Below, piece by piece: positions 45,801-54,604 of a DNA stretch of 64,000 nt. A program made the position numbers and the translations under genes. Source of the stretch: Marinomonas sp. KMM3893 (GTDB taxonomy: Bacteria > Pseudomonadota > Gammaproteobacteria > Pseudomonadales > Marinomonadaceae); assembly GCF_004352855.1 (NCBI RefSeq), contig NZ_SJSC01000001.1:923108-987107 (forward strand). Reading direction: 5' to 3'. The notes below the pieces were generated by a model. The model was not told where the DNA came from and made no database searches. It was given only the letters and a program-made list of their open reading frames with translations. How positions within the stretch are numbered: the first letter of the stretch is position 1; every line of letters begins with the position of its first letter.

Positions 45801-45915
45801 CCGCGACATTGATACTATTCTTGCTGCGGATACGGCCGCTTTCTAAGCACAAAAACCCCGCCTGCATCATAAACACCAAAGCCGATGCGACCAATAACCA
45901 ATAAAAATCTGACAT
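42862..45915 (-). CDS. ammonium transporter fused to PAS-GGDEF-EAL (putative ammonium sensor for c-di-GMP)
   Basis: The 1017-residue fusion has residues 1-375 as an Amt channel with about 11 helices. The pore histidines are kept at 163 (STVVHSVGG) and 315 (VPAHLFAGIWG), as is the ammonium-site aspartate at 155. A linker follows, then a PAS domain at about 462-580 (NSSMDCIVTIDQQGDVIEFN), a GGDEF domain with an intact GGDEF at 669-673, and an EAL domain with EAL at 797-799 and DDFGTGYSSL. It could sense ammonium or PAS input and make or break cyclic-di-GMP. No glnK is adjacent. Confidence 0.93.
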   Translation of the reverse strand: MSDFYWLLVASALVFMMQAGFLCLESGRIRSKNSINVAAKNISDFIISSVIFWLFGFGIMFGESNLGLFGSSEFVFGEDNSPWQISFFLFQMMFCGTAATLTSGAVAERMTFMGYLAITVVLIVLIYPVTGHWAWSGAYDSQAQQGWLESLGFIDFAGSTVVHSVGGWVALAAIMIIGPRLGRFEQGIRLPPGNNLPLSALGVLLIWFGWIGFNGGSTLALTDDVPIIILNTFLSAVWGGLIAALINYVRDGFVEVGFILNGTIAGLVGITASCHVVSPASSAIIGAVSGGIVYYGSLLMERLHLDDALDVVPAHLFAGIWGTLSVALFGDADKIQTGLSFYQQLGVQSLGIVVIGVYCFVVAYGAMWLLNKVLPLRASKEHEEQGMNVSEHRATTELFDLLTSMQYQQNNADFSFPVPEEPFTEVGQIAHKYNQVIERVNGEIAQRDDALLRFQKSERRKTAILNSSMDCIVTIDQQGDVIEFNPAAERTFGCLKKQVVGKSFIDSFILEEDRSAILESLEIGFSSSMGLVLNRRNSFRLQRDPHNHFPAEIAITKTGVDNSRASKEEYTLHIRDVTRQFKLQERLRFLAYSDPLTSLYNRTYLMDKLVSALLFASKQHSQVGLLFLDLDKFKTINDTLGHKAGDELLCEVAERLTQVSDESDMVARWGGDEFILIMTQDVSYQSAKKRAECILQVMRAPVNLKGQLLNIPTSIGISLSDGGATDADKLIQQADIAMYWAKEKGRDNAQVFAPEMATVVVKKFGFEQEMHEALAAGQFRLDYQPKVWMDSERIVGLEALIRWHHPTKGLISPADFIPIAEESNLIIKIGEWVIEEALRQQAEWREMGLRLVPIAVNISGRHLVLDSFVSYLSSKLEDYGITGALLEIEITESVLLQDIDRCIEVMEALKAMNITISVDDFGTGYSSLSYLKRLPLDVLKIDQSFVEECGKHTEDTTICETIIHLARNLKLVTVAEGVETAEQAALLKQMGCLIYQGYYFYRPMPSLDTAALLDKAD

Positions 45916-46296
45916 ACATTCCCTCAGCCGGTATTGCTCTCCTTGCTAAGAAAGCCATATTGCAGGCTTCTAAGTGCATTCCAATGCAAGAACAGAGTCA
46001 CGAATAATTCGTTAAGACACACAAACTTATTCAAGACTCACGCCAACTTTTGTTTTCGTTTATGAGGGATTAAATACTTGATATAAAAAGGGTTAATATT
46101 TGCTTGATGGGCCGGTAACGATAGGTTTTGTGTGACAAATAAGAAGTCTGTAAAAACCACCTATTTCGCTCTTTTATGAAGAATAACCGCGTTTTTTGAA
46201 TGAATGGAACGATTAAGGCTAAATCTGGAATAGATTGTTTTTTGAACAGTGTTGATTAATAATTAAGCAACACTCCCTAAAATAGGAGAGCGTGCA
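45916..46296. other. spacer between the Amt fusion gene and a small orphan gene
   Basis: The 381-base divergent promoter region is AT-rich. A short inverted repeat TGCATT-cc-AATGCA lies at 45975-45988. A sigma-54-like sequence was looked for before the Amt gene, but the spacing of the GG and GC elements does not fit. Confidence 0.5.
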
Positions 46297-46605
46297 ATGG
46301 CAATCTCCCCAATTTCAAACTCGGACTGGCATAAGCTGTTACCAAGCAAGTCTTCGCATTCTGGCTTTAGTAATCAGACAGATTCCTCTCACGCCCGCAG
46401 CACACTGCATTTGTCTAGCCAAGCAAGGTTCATGAGTGATCAATTTCAACAGGGTGCAGACGTAAAGCCCAATCAGGAGTTTGTAAGCCTGTCTTCCAGC
46501 GTAAGGGCGCCAACCCGCTGGTTAGGACTGAGCCATGAAGAGGCCATTGCTATCTATCGTTCTATTGAAGCAATGGCCAACAAAAGCGAACAAAGTAATC
46601 GCTAG
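46297..46605 (+). CDS. hypothetical protein
   Basis: The 102-residue soluble protein has a Ser/Gln-rich, probably disordered N-terminal half and a C-terminal helical piece, WLGLSHEEAIAIYRSIEAMA. A good Shine-Dalgarno (AGGAGAG) precedes the ATG, and the frame ends tail-to-tail on the ppx stop (overlap of four bases), which supports it being real. I recognise no family, membrane segment or signal peptide. Confidence 0.6.
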   Translation: MAISPISNSDWHKLLPSKSSHSGFSNQTDSSHARSTLHLSSQARFMSDQFQQGADVKPNQEFVSLSSSVRAPTRWLGLSHEEAIAIYRSIEAMANKSEQSNR

Positions 46606-48119
46606 CTAAACGTCAGCGTATATCCGTCACTCGCCAGATAATCTGCCTCGCGCTGCAAGTTCGCCAAAGTAAGAGGACGACTGTCTAACCAATTAGGCAA
46701 AAACTCCGCATGTAAGCTTTTATCCCCTGCTTTTAACGTAAAAATCGGCATATCACCTTCTTTACGGTCATTATGAAGCAAGATAGATAAGCGGAGTAAA
46801 ATAGACAAACGATCTAAATCTTGCTGATCGCTTTTGGTGAATTTATATTCCAGAGACTGGGTAAACTTTCGACGATGGCGCAAAATAAGATTCGCCAAAG
46901 CTTGTTGTTCTTGCTGGGAGAAGCCTGGCATATCAGACTCACTGATAATATAGGCGCCATGTTTGTGATAACGGCTGTGTGAAATGCCGACACCAACCTC
47001 ATGGAGAAGGCCTGACCAACGCAACAAATCTTCACTGGAAATACTTTTCAGCTGCCAATTGTCTTTGACTTGAGCAAGCGCGGATAACGCGGTGTGGGTC
47101 ACTAATTTCGCCTGCTCAGTATCAATATGATATTGGTTAAGCATGTAGTTAACCGTTCGCTCACGGATATCAGACTCGGCATAACGGCCCATGATGTCGT
47201 ACAGCACCCCTTCGCGTAAGGCACCGACAGAGAAATCCATTTGCTTAATATCAAAACACTCAAAAACGGCGGTCAGAATCGCAATACCAGCAGCAAACGT
47301 ATTTTTACGCTCAGGCTTCAATCCCGGAAGGTCAATATTATCTGCATGACCCGCTTCTAATAAGGCTTTCTGAATTTGTTTCAGCGTCTTCGGTGTGATG
47401 CCTTTTTTACTCCAGCCATTTTCTTTAATAATGTTGAAGGCGGCTTTGATGGTACCTGAAGAGCCAATGGCGATATCCCACTGCTCATCTAAATAGTCGT
47501 CTTGTATGCTTAGCAACTCTAGACGAGCCGCCGTGACGGCTTTTTGGAAATTGGATTTGGTAATGCTGCCATCAGCAAAGAAACGTTGACGGAAATTCAC
47601 ACACCCCATGTGCAGGCTTTCTGTCAAAATAGGTTCTAACTGCTTGCCTATAATAAACTCGGTACTGCCTCCACCAATATCGACGACAAGGCGTTTTAAT
47701 TCACCATGGTCCATGGTTTTCGACACACCGACATAAATAAGACGAGCTTCTTCTCGACCCGCGATAATCTCAACCGGATGGCTCATTATGTCCATGGCTT
47801 TGCCAATAAAGTCATACCGGTTCTTAGCTGAGCGTAAGGCATTTGTCCCCACCACTCGAACCGAACCTGCGGGCATGTCTTCAATGACTTGTGCAAACTG
47901 TGCGAGGCAATCTAGCCCTCTTTGCTGAGACTCTTCATCTAAAATACCGTGGTGCAAGCCTGCAGCCAGCTGCACTTTTTCACCAAACTCACTCGTTATA
48001 CGTAACTGCCCGTGGGTAACTTGAGCAATTACCATGTGGAAACTGTTTGAGCCTAGGTCAATAGCTGCAATTTTTTCAAAAGGAAAATCATGAGATTGTT
48101 GCAAGAAGAGTGATTGCAT
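46602..48119 (-). CDS. ppx: exopolyphosphatase (Ppx/GppA family)
   Basis: The 505-residue enzyme removes phosphate from polyphosphate ends. It has an actin-like ATPase fold with AAIDLGSNSFHMVIAQ near the N-terminus, VDIGGGSTEFI and GMRSTY-like later blocks, and a C-terminal HD-like domain (LLHEVGVGISHSRYHKH). In Pseudomonas, ppx neighbours ppk and trxA-rho. Here it is next to rho, while ppk lies about 10 kb away, which suggests local rearrangement. Confidence 0.93.
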   Translation of the reverse strand: MQSLFLQQSHDFPFEKIAAIDLGSNSFHMVIAQVTHGQLRITSEFGEKVQLAAGLHHGILDEESQQRGLDCLAQFAQVIEDMPAGSVRVVGTNALRSAKNRYDFIGKAMDIMSHPVEIIAGREEARLIYVGVSKTMDHGELKRLVVDIGGGSTEFIIGKQLEPILTESLHMGCVNFRQRFFADGSITKSNFQKAVTAARLELLSIQDDYLDEQWDIAIGSSGTIKAAFNIIKENGWSKKGITPKTLKQIQKALLEAGHADNIDLPGLKPERKNTFAAGIAILTAVFECFDIKQMDFSVGALREGVLYDIMGRYAESDIRERTVNYMLNQYHIDTEQAKLVTHTALSALAQVKDNWQLKSISSEDLLRWSGLLHEVGVGISHSRYHKHGAYIISESDMPGFSQQEQQALANLILRHRRKFTQSLEYKFTKSDQQDLDRLSILLRLSILLHNDRKEGDMPIFTLKAGDKSLHAEFLPNWLDSRPLTLANLQREADYLASDGYTLTFS

Positions 48120-48615
48120 CCAGAACGCCTTAAGTCATGGTCTTGAGCTAAGAAGTATATCAGGTGTACCCGATAATAATAAGAAGTGCTAAGGCAATGA
48201 CCTTGCTATTGGTCTTGGTTTTTTTCATTCATTAAACCTCCTAGAAAACATCGTAATCTAGAATATAAGATAGGACAGAGTAAAAAATAAAAACTCCGTG
48301 TGTTTGATCAAAAAATTATCAGAAATTGGCTTTTTCGCGCTTTTCACTATAGACCTTGCGTTTAAGTCGCACTATAGTAGCTATGGTCTTAGTAAAATCT
48401 GGTGTACGCGAGCTAGATTAAGACTCCAATCAAATCGTTTCACGCTGTATTGGCTTTGCCCTATCCGGGCCCGTTTCAGAGCAACCAACGCAAGAGAGTC
48501 ATTCTTTGCAGGTTCCTCGGTGCCGAGTAGCTGATATGTTGTTAAATACTTCCAGACACTGATCGGCGTTAATGTTACAACCTGATCCCGTCAATTGTCC
48601 TTCTAAGATGAGCTA
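48120..48615. other. ppx-rho spacer with rho leader; trxA absent
   Basis: About 500 bases contain no thioredoxin gene, which normally sits just upstream of rho in gammaproteobacteria. A 78-codon plus frame (48298-48534) has no family features and is not called. CTCGG/CCGAG at about 48517-48528 could be a leader hairpin. Nothing else is clear. Confidence 0.5.
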
Positions 48616-49896
48616 ATGCAAAACCCGTTTATGAACCTTACCGAATTAAAACAGAAATCAGTACACGAACTCTTAGATATCGCTGCAGAAATGGGCCTAG
48701 ACAACATGGCCCGTTCGCGCAAGCAAGATGTCATTTTCTCCATACTTAAGCGACATGCTAAAGGTGGTGAAGATATTTATGGCGACGGTATCCTAGAGAT
48801 TCTGCAAGACGGCTTTGGCTTCCTACGTTCTCCAGATAGCTCCTACCTAGCAGGGCCTGACGATATTTATGTATCACCTAGCCAAATTCGTCGCTTTAAC
48901 TTACGTACTGGCGATACGATTGCCGGAAAGATTCGACCACCAAAAGATGGCGAACGTTATTTTGCACTATTAAAAGTCAGCGAAATCAACTTCGACAAAC
49001 CTGAAAGTGTTCGTAACAAAATTCTTTTCGAAAACTTAACCCCTCTTTTCCCTGATGAACGCCTATTAATGGAAGCGGGTAACGGCTCAACAGAAGACGT
49101 TACTTCTCGCATCATTGATCTTGTTGCGCCTATGGGTAAAGGTCAGCGTGCGCTAGTGGTTTCCCCTCCTAAAGCGGGTAAAACCTTCATGCTGCAAAAC
49201 ATTGCTAATGCCATCACTCGCAATAATCCAGAGTGTCACATGATTGTTTTGCTGATCGATGAGCGTCCTGAGGAAGTAACCGAAATGTCACGTACTGTTC
49301 GTGGCGAAGTGGTTGCATCGACGTTTGATGAGCCGCCAAGCCGTCACGTACAAGTTGCCGAAATGGTGATTGAAAAAGCGAAACGTTTGGTAGAACACAA
49401 ACGTGATGTTGTGATCTTGCTTGACTCTATTACCCGTCTTGCTCGTGCTTACAACACGGTTATCCCTTCTTCCGGTAAAGTATTAACCGGTGGTGTGGAT
49501 GCCAACGCCCTAGAACGTCCTAAACGCTTCTTTGGTGCTGCACGTAACATTGAAGAAGGCGGCAGCTTAACCATTATTGCAACAGCATTGGTGGATACCG
49601 GCTCTAAAATGGACGAAGTTATCTTTGAGGAATTTAAAGGTACGGGTAACTCGGAATTGCACCTAGATCGCAAAATTGCTGAGAAACGCACTTTCCCTGC
49701 GATCAACATTCGTCGTTCTGGTACGCGTCGTGAAGACCTTCTTACTTCTGAAGATGAACTACAACGCATGTGGATTTTACGTAAACTATTGAACCCAATG
49801 GAAGACGTTGCCGCAACAGAGTTCTTGATTGACCGCTTACGAGTCACCAAAACAAACGATGAGTTCTTTGAGTCCATGAAGGGCAAAAACAAATAA
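48616..49896 (+). CDS. rho: transcription termination factor Rho
   Basis: The hexameric RNA-dependent ATPase releases RNA polymerase. It has an N-terminal RNA-binding domain ([18 protein letters not shown]), Walker A PPKAGKT and Walker B VVILLDS, and the RNA-contacting Q- and R-loops ([19 protein letters not shown]). It is over 80 percent alike to E. coli Rho by eye. The frame from 48616 gives 426 residues; a start at ATG 48631 (MNLTELK) would match E. coli's N-terminus exactly. Neither has a strong Shine-Dalgarno, so the start is uncertain. Its terminator is at 49914-49944. Confidence 0.98.
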   Translation: MQNPFMNLTELKQKSVHELLDIAAEMGLDNMARSRKQDVIFSILKRHAKGGEDIYGDGILEILQDGFGFLRSPDSSYLAGPDDIYVSPSQIRRFNLRTGDTIAGKIRPPKDGERYFALLKVSEINFDKPESVRNKILFENLTPLFPDERLLMEAGNGSTEDVTSRIIDLVAPMGKGQRALVVSPPKAGKTFMLQNIANAITRNNPECHMIVLLIDERPEEVTEMSRTVRGEVVASTFDEPPSRHVQVAEMVIEKAKRLVEHKRDVVILLDSITRLARAYNTVIPSSGKVLTGGVDANALERPKRFFGAARNIEEGGSLTIIATALVDTGSKMDEVIFEEFKGTGNSELHLDRKIAEKRTFPAINIRRSGTRREDLLTSEDELQRMWILRKLLNPMEDVAATEFLIDRLRVTKTNDEFFESMKGKNK

Positions 49897-49913
49897 CATC
49901 ATTCACTGATATT

Positions 49914-49944
49914 AAAAAACCACTTTTAGTAAGTGGTTTTTTTT
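49914..49944 (+). terminator. terminator of rho
   Basis: AAAACCACTT pairs with AAGTGGTTTT around a five-base loop, ending in T8. Confidence 0.92.
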
Positions 49945-50033
49945 CACCTAAATTACCAGTATAACAAGGTACTCGATTAGGACAGTTTTATACTCACTGA
50001 GCAAGTGAGTGAGACTTGCAGCGGAGCAATAAA

Positions 50034-50762
50034 TTGAAAGACGTAACAGCCAAAGTCAGTTCGGTTGAACTGATTAATCACAATGTCTATGAAGTAAAAC
50101 TAGAGATAGACGAAACACCATTTATTGCGGGTCAATATTTGATGATTGTTTTGCCGACAGGCGAGCAGGTTCCCTATTCTATTGGGAGTGCACCCCACAC
50201 TCTACCTACGCTTACCTTATACATTCTGGTTTCTGACCCAAGCTCGCTTGCCCAAAAAGTCATTGAGCATATCAATACAAACGACAGTATTATGGTCAAA
50301 ATGCCTGGCGGCGATAGTCACTTAGAAAGTGGTGCGTTTATCGAAGAAGCAGAGCACATTCTGCTGATTGCTGGCGGCACGGGTTTTTCACAAATGAAAA
50401 GCTTGTACGACAGCTTGATCGAGCAGGGCTTTAAAGGCCATGTTTCTCTTTACTGGGGACTCAGAACACCGAGCGACATTTTTATGCAAGAGTGGGTTAA
50501 ACAGGCGCAAAGTGAACACACCTTCTCGCTTGATATTGTCGTCAATGAAGCCGACGAGCAATGGCAAGGTCGTACTGGCTGGCTCTATGAGGCGGTGCTA
50601 GAAGACCATCCTGATCTTAGCAATAGCGTCGCGTTTATCAGTGGCTCTGTTGGCATGGTATATGGCACGTTAGACCAATTAGAGTTGAAGGGACTCGCTA
50701 CAGATCGCTGTTTCTCCGATGTCTTTGCCTACGCACCTCATCCAGACAAGCCTAAGTTGTAA
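50034..50762 (+). CDS. fre: NAD(P)H-flavin reductase, Fre-like
   Basis: The 242-residue single-domain flavin reductase uses NAD(P)H to reduce free flavins, which can feed ferric reductases, oxygenases or ribonucleotide reductase. The flavin-site motif PYSIGSAP and the LIAGGTGFSQMKSL nucleotide block follow E. coli Fre order, with the conserved GWRGRTG-like WQGRTGWL later. No ferredoxin domain is fused. The start is TTG 50034, with CGGAG seven bases before; a TTG at 50016 lacks one. fre downstream of rho is also found in Pseudomonas. Confidence 0.88.
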   Translation: MKDVTAKVSSVELINHNVYEVKLEIDETPFIAGQYLMIVLPTGEQVPYSIGSAPHTLPTLTLYILVSDPSSLAQKVIEHINTNDSIMVKMPGGDSHLESGAFIEEAEHILLIAGGTGFSQMKSLYDSLIEQGFKGHVSLYWGLRTPSDIFMQEWVKQAQSEHTFSLDIVVNEADEQWQGRTGWLYEAVLEDHPDLSNSVAFISGSVGMVYGTLDQLELKGLATDRCFSDVFAYAPHPDKPKL

Positions 50763-50788
50763 ACGACTGGATAACGACAAATAAAACA

Positions 50789-50819
50789 TAAAAAAACGAG
50801 GCCATGGCCTCGTTTTTTT
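50789..50819. terminator. bidirectional terminator between fre and the yfcL-like gene
   Basis: AAACGAGGCC pairs with GGCCTCGTTT around AT, with A- and T-runs on both sides. Confidence 0.92.
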
Positions 50820-50843
50820 ATGTCTTGAACGCAACCTAAGTCA

Positions 50844-51134
50844 TTATTTTGAATGCTTACAAGTCTGTTCCCATAGCTCTAGAATACTGGCTTGATCTTC
50901 AGGCGTTACATTTTCTGCTTCTAGTGTGTCTCTTAGCGTTCCTTCAAAGGCACTGTCAAACTGATCAGAACCTTCACCTTCAGCGCTGCTATGAAGCCCT
51001 AATAATCCTAAAAGGTAAGCACAATAAAATAATTGGTCGCCCTCTTCTGCTTGGTGTTCAATATCTCGTAGGGAATCACTCAACTGATCCGCGCGTTCTG
51101 CAAAGGTTATTGGCATCTCTATTCTCTTATTCAT
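50844..51134 (-). CDS. YfcL-like protein
   Basis: The 96-residue acidic, all-helical protein matches E. coli YfcL in order: an N-terminal helix, GDQLFYCAYLLGLLGL (YfcL: ELFASGYLRGHL), and the C-terminal VTPEDQASILELWEQ (YfcL: LSPRDQALVTDMWEN). No function is known for YfcL. It ends at the shared terminator with fre. Confidence 0.75.
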   Translation of the reverse strand: MNKRIEMPITFAERADQLSDSLRDIEHQAEEGDQLFYCAYLLGLLGLHSSAEGEGSDQFDSAFEGTLRDTLEAENVTPEDQASILELWEQTCKHSK

Positions 51135-51201
51135 TTTTTACATTCGATATATATAGAAAAGCTGGGTATGAAAACCCAGCTTTTTATCGTACTCATAGCG
51201 G

Positions 51202-52680
51202 TTATGGTTTTAACTGCAATGTCGTCAAGGTTCGCTCACGGATAGACAACAGAAGATCTGTGTTTTCGACCAAAGATTGACCGTAAGAAGGCACCATTTC
51301 TTTCATTTTAGCTTGCCACTCTTTAGACGCCATCTTTTTAGGGAAACACGTTTCCAAGATGTTGATCATGGTATTAACCGTAGTCGACGCACCTGGTGAT
51401 GCCCCTAATAGCGCGGCTAATGAGCCATCTTTCGTGGTGATTGCTTCGGTTCCAAACTCCAGCTTACCGCCCGATTTATCGTCTTTTTTGATAATCTGAA
51501 CACGTTGGCCTGCGTAAGCTAATTTCCAATCTTCATCTTTTGCATCAGGGAAGAAATTACGCAAAGAATCACAACGATCTTTATGGGATTTAAGCACTTC
51601 ACTGATCAGATACTTCGTCAGGTCCATGTTGTTTTTACCCACACACAAAATAGGCTTCAAGTTGCCTGGTCGTATGCTCAAAGGGAAGTCTAACATTGAG
51701 CCAGTCTTCAAGAATTTTGTCGTGAAGCCTGCAAATGGCCCAAACAAAATGGCTTTTTTGCCATCAATGATACGTGTGTCTAAATGAGGAACAGACATTG
51801 GTGGCGCACCAATCGGTGCCGCACCATAAACTTTCGCAAAATGCTGTTCAACTAATTCAGGTTTTTCACAAACCAACCATTGCCCACTGACAGGGAAGCC
51901 GCCATATCCTTTGCCTTCTTCGACACCGGCTTTTTGCAGTAAAGGCAATGCCCCACCACCAGCGCCTAAGAAAAGGAATTTAGTGTGGAAACGCTGTGTT
52001 GTGCCATTATGATGAACCAGTACATCCCAAGTGCCATCTTGGTTCTTCTTGATGCTAGTCACTTCAGAGTTGATGTGTAGCTCAAAGTTGTCCATAGCTT
52101 GAAGATTTTTGGTCATATTACGAGCAATGGAACCAAAATTAACATCCGATCCATGCTCAATACGCGTCACCGCTAAAGGCTCATTTTGAGCGCGATTGTT
52201 CATGATCAAAGGCATCCATTCCTGCATTTTTTCACGATCTTCCGTGAACTGCATTTCTTTAAATGCTGGATGCGCACTCATCGCGTCGTAACGTGCTTTT
52301 AGCTTTCTAACATTGTCTTCACCCCAAACAAAACTTTGGTGTGGTACACGGTTTATAAATTCTTTTGGTGCAGGTAATTTGCCTTGTTCAACAAGGTAGG
52401 ACCAGAACTGAAGACTGACCTCAAATGCTGCATTAATCTTAACCGCTTTATCAATGTTAACACTGCCGTCGGCATTCTCTGAGGTGTAATTAAGCTCACA
52501 ATAGGCAGCGTGGCCAGTTCCTGCGTTGTTCCAGCCATCAGTACTTTCTTTGGCAATGCTGTCCAATTTCTCGACCATGGTAATGGCAAGACTTGGATCC
52601 AGTTGCTTGAGTAACATTCCTAGGGTAGTGCTCATTGCACCCCCCCCGACTAGTAAAACGTCTACAGAGTTTGAGGTCAT
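51202..52680 (-). CDS. mqo: malate:quinone oxidoreductase
   Basis: The membrane-associated FAD enzyme oxidises malate to oxaloacetate and reduces quinone in the TCA cycle. It has the FAD motif VLLVGGGAMSTTLG at the N-terminus and the family's MVEKLDSIAKESTDGWNNAG block. From ATG 52680 it has 492 residues, normal for Mqo. The frame is open to 52785, but the added 35 residues lie before the FAD fold and resemble no targeting signal. No strong Shine-Dalgarno supports either start. Confidence 0.95.
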   Translation of the reverse strand: MTSNSVDVLLVGGGAMSTTLGMLLKQLDPSLAITMVEKLDSIAKESTDGWNNAGTGHAAYCELNYTSENADGSVNIDKAVKINAAFEVSLQFWSYLVEQGKLPAPKEFINRVPHQSFVWGEDNVRKLKARYDAMSAHPAFKEMQFTEDREKMQEWMPLIMNNRAQNEPLAVTRIEHGSDVNFGSIARNMTKNLQAMDNFELHINSEVTSIKKNQDGTWDVLVHHNGTTQRFHTKFLFLGAGGGALPLLQKAGVEEGKGYGGFPVSGQWLVCEKPELVEQHFAKVYGAAPIGAPPMSVPHLDTRIIDGKKAILFGPFAGFTTKFLKTGSMLDFPLSIRPGNLKPILCVGKNNMDLTKYLISEVLKSHKDRCDSLRNFFPDAKDEDWKLAYAGQRVQIIKKDDKSGGKLEFGTEAITTKDGSLAALLGASPGASTTVNTMINILETCFPKKMASKEWQAKMKEMVPSYGQSLVENTDLLLSIRERTLTTLQLKP

Positions 52681-53096
52681 ATGATTTCGCCGTGTCATAG
52701 CCAATGGATTTGAGAGTGATGAGTAAAGGAGGCTTTTGGCCAGCAGTGGTGCTACATTAGAGGAACTGCGATGCTTTCTCGTCACTCATCTCAGAACGCC
52801 TTTGTTTGCAAAATTATGGTATGCAAAACTCAAAAACGAACAACCTAGCAAGGAGTCTGAGTAGGTGTGATTTAATTATACGGATTTTATTAATAATGTC
52901 TTGAGACCTTAGTCTAAGATCTCCATTTGTTTTACTCCGCTTCTCTATAAAGGCAGATTTTTATCTACTTTTAGTAACAATATCAGCGTATTTCGACACA
53001 TATGTTTAATACTTTTACGCTGTTTTTCTACTATCTTTATAAAACAATATTCAGTATAAATAGAATCAATTCTCTCTATTTGAATGGAGGTGTCGT
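52681..53096. other. spacer between divergent mqo and CBS-protein genes
   Basis: About 420 bases of AT-rich sequence contain no coding region that I can support. It should hold both promoters. I see no clear operator palindrome. Confidence 0.5.
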
Positions 53097-53498
53097 ATGA
53101 AAGCTCAAGATATCATGGTACGTGATGTAATTTGTGTGGACATTGACGCTCGCTTGCCCGAAGTCAAAGCGATTATGGCGCAAAACCACTTTCACCATTT
53201 GCCCGTTGTAGAGAACGAAATACTGGTTGGGATTATTTCTGATCGGGACTTATTACGAACCATCAGCCCTTTCATTGACAGTCTCTCAGAGCAGCCTCGC
53301 GACACTGAAACACTGAATCATGCGGCCCATCAGGTCATGACTCGCCAGCCTATTACGGCGAAAGCCGATTCCCCAATAAGTGAAATTGTCACCTGGATGA
53401 AACACGTGGATATTTCTTGCGTGCCTGTGGTTGATGAAGAAAACCACCTCCTAGGCATGATTACTTGGCGTGATCTAATCAACCACGCCAAGTTCTAA
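53097..53498 (+). CDS. CBS-domain pair protein
   Basis: The 133-residue protein consists of two CBS domains (residues 1-60 and about 75-133), each with the typical ending GIISDRDL and GMITWRDL. Such Bateman modules bind adenine nucleotides such as AMP or ATP and sense energy state. No enzyme domain is attached. It has a GGAGG Shine-Dalgarno and lies tail-to-tail with hslO. The partner it regulates is unknown. Confidence 0.92.
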   Translation: MKAQDIMVRDVICVDIDARLPEVKAIMAQNHFHHLPVVENEILVGIISDRDLLRTISPFIDSLSEQPRDTETLNHAAHQVMTRQPITAKADSPISEIVTWMKHVDISCVPVVDEENHLLGMITWRDLINHAKF

Positions 53499-53512
53499 CA
53501 GTCAGCGCAGAT

Positions 53513-54388
53513 TTAATGAGTCTGCGCTTGGTCACCTAGCTGATCCACCAAGTCTTCTGCTGTGAACTCATATTGCTCTGCACAAAACTGACAGTCCACT
53601 TGAATAGACCCTTGCTCAATCAATAACTGACGAACTTCATCAGCACCAATCGAAATAACCGCATCCAAAGTACGCTGACGAGAGCAAGAACAGCCAAACT
53701 GCAAGGCTTTTGGCTCATAAAGGCGCACTTCTTCTTCATGGTATAAACGGTGAAGCAAGGTTTCGGTGTCCAGTCCCAGAAGTTCTTCGTCTTTCACCGT
53801 GGCCGCAAGGTGTGTAAAACGCTCCCAAGCATCTTCATCGCCACTTTGTGCTTGCTCAGCAGGCAGGCGCTGTAAGAACAAGCCCGCGCTTTGCGCACCA
53901 TTAGCGGCTAACCACACTCGGCTAGGCAACTGCTCAGATTGATAAAAGTATTGCTCTAAACATTCCGCTAATGTGTCACCAACAATTTCCACGATCCCTT
54001 GATAACGCTGTCCATTACGAGGACTGATGGTAATCACCAAGTAACCCCCTTCTAACACTTCTTTTAACGAAATAGTGTCAGGGACGGTTTGCGTTTCATC
54101 CCATTGGGCAATGCCTCGCAAGTTTTGCAACTCATCACACTCAGTCATTAACGTGGACAAAAAGCCATTGCCTTTGGCCTGAATCGACAACACACCATCG
54201 ATCTTGATGATGTCTCTTAATAGCGCAATCGCAGCCACGAATTCACCCAATAATTTTTCAATACCGATTGGGTAATTTTTACGCTTGATTATCTCTTGGT
54301 ACGCACTATTCAAAACAACATGCTCACCTCGAACATTGGTATTGTCGAAAGAAAAGCGTTGAATTTCATTGATTATTACATCGTTCAC
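53513..54388 (-). CDS. hslO: redox-regulated chaperone Hsp33
   Basis: The holdase chaperone is activated by oxidation. The C-terminal zinc switch is intact: CSC in FGCSCSRQRT and CQFC in VDCQFCAEQYEF. The GYLVITISPRNGQRYQGIV and LYHEEEVRLYEP blocks match E. coli Hsp33. The GTG start at 54388 (292 codons, MNDVIINEIQRF) has AAGGTG six bases before. A longer frame to 54412 exists but has no Shine-Dalgarno. Confidence 0.94.
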   Translation of the reverse strand: MNDVIINEIQRFSFDNTNVRGEHVVLNSAYQEIIKRKNYPIGIEKLLGEFVAAIALLRDIIKIDGVLSIQAKGNGFLSTLMTECDELQNLRGIAQWDETQTVPDTISLKEVLEGGYLVITISPRNGQRYQGIVEIVGDTLAECLEQYFYQSEQLPSRVWLAANGAQSAGLFLQRLPAEQAQSGDEDAWERFTHLAATVKDEELLGLDTETLLHRLYHEEEVRLYEPKALQFGCSCSRQRTLDAVISIGADEVRQLLIEQGSIQVDCQFCAEQYEFTAEDLVDQLGDQAQTH

Positions 54389-54604
54389 AAAGTTCACCTT
54401 GTGCCGATACACGACACGAGTAAAAGTTCAAATGGATATTGCGCGCATTTTACCCTTGAGCGTCTGAATCATCCACTTTAAACCGTGTATTAACAGGGAA
54501 TCTTTGCCTTCCCTATTTCGTTTAATGCAGCGCCACTCTAAAATGCTAAGCATTGCTTTTAACCTAGCTCCTAATCATCGATACCAAAGAGATTCTCTGT
54601 TTTT

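Noticed and set aside
45916..46000. Sigma-54 promoter before the Amt fusion gene
   Set aside because: A TGGC-TTAGC pair was seen, but the distance between GG and GC is ten rather than twelve bases.
48298..48534. 78-codon plus frame in the ppx-rho spacer, considered as a trxA remnant
   Set aside because: No thioredoxin WCGPC motif or fold pattern in any frame.
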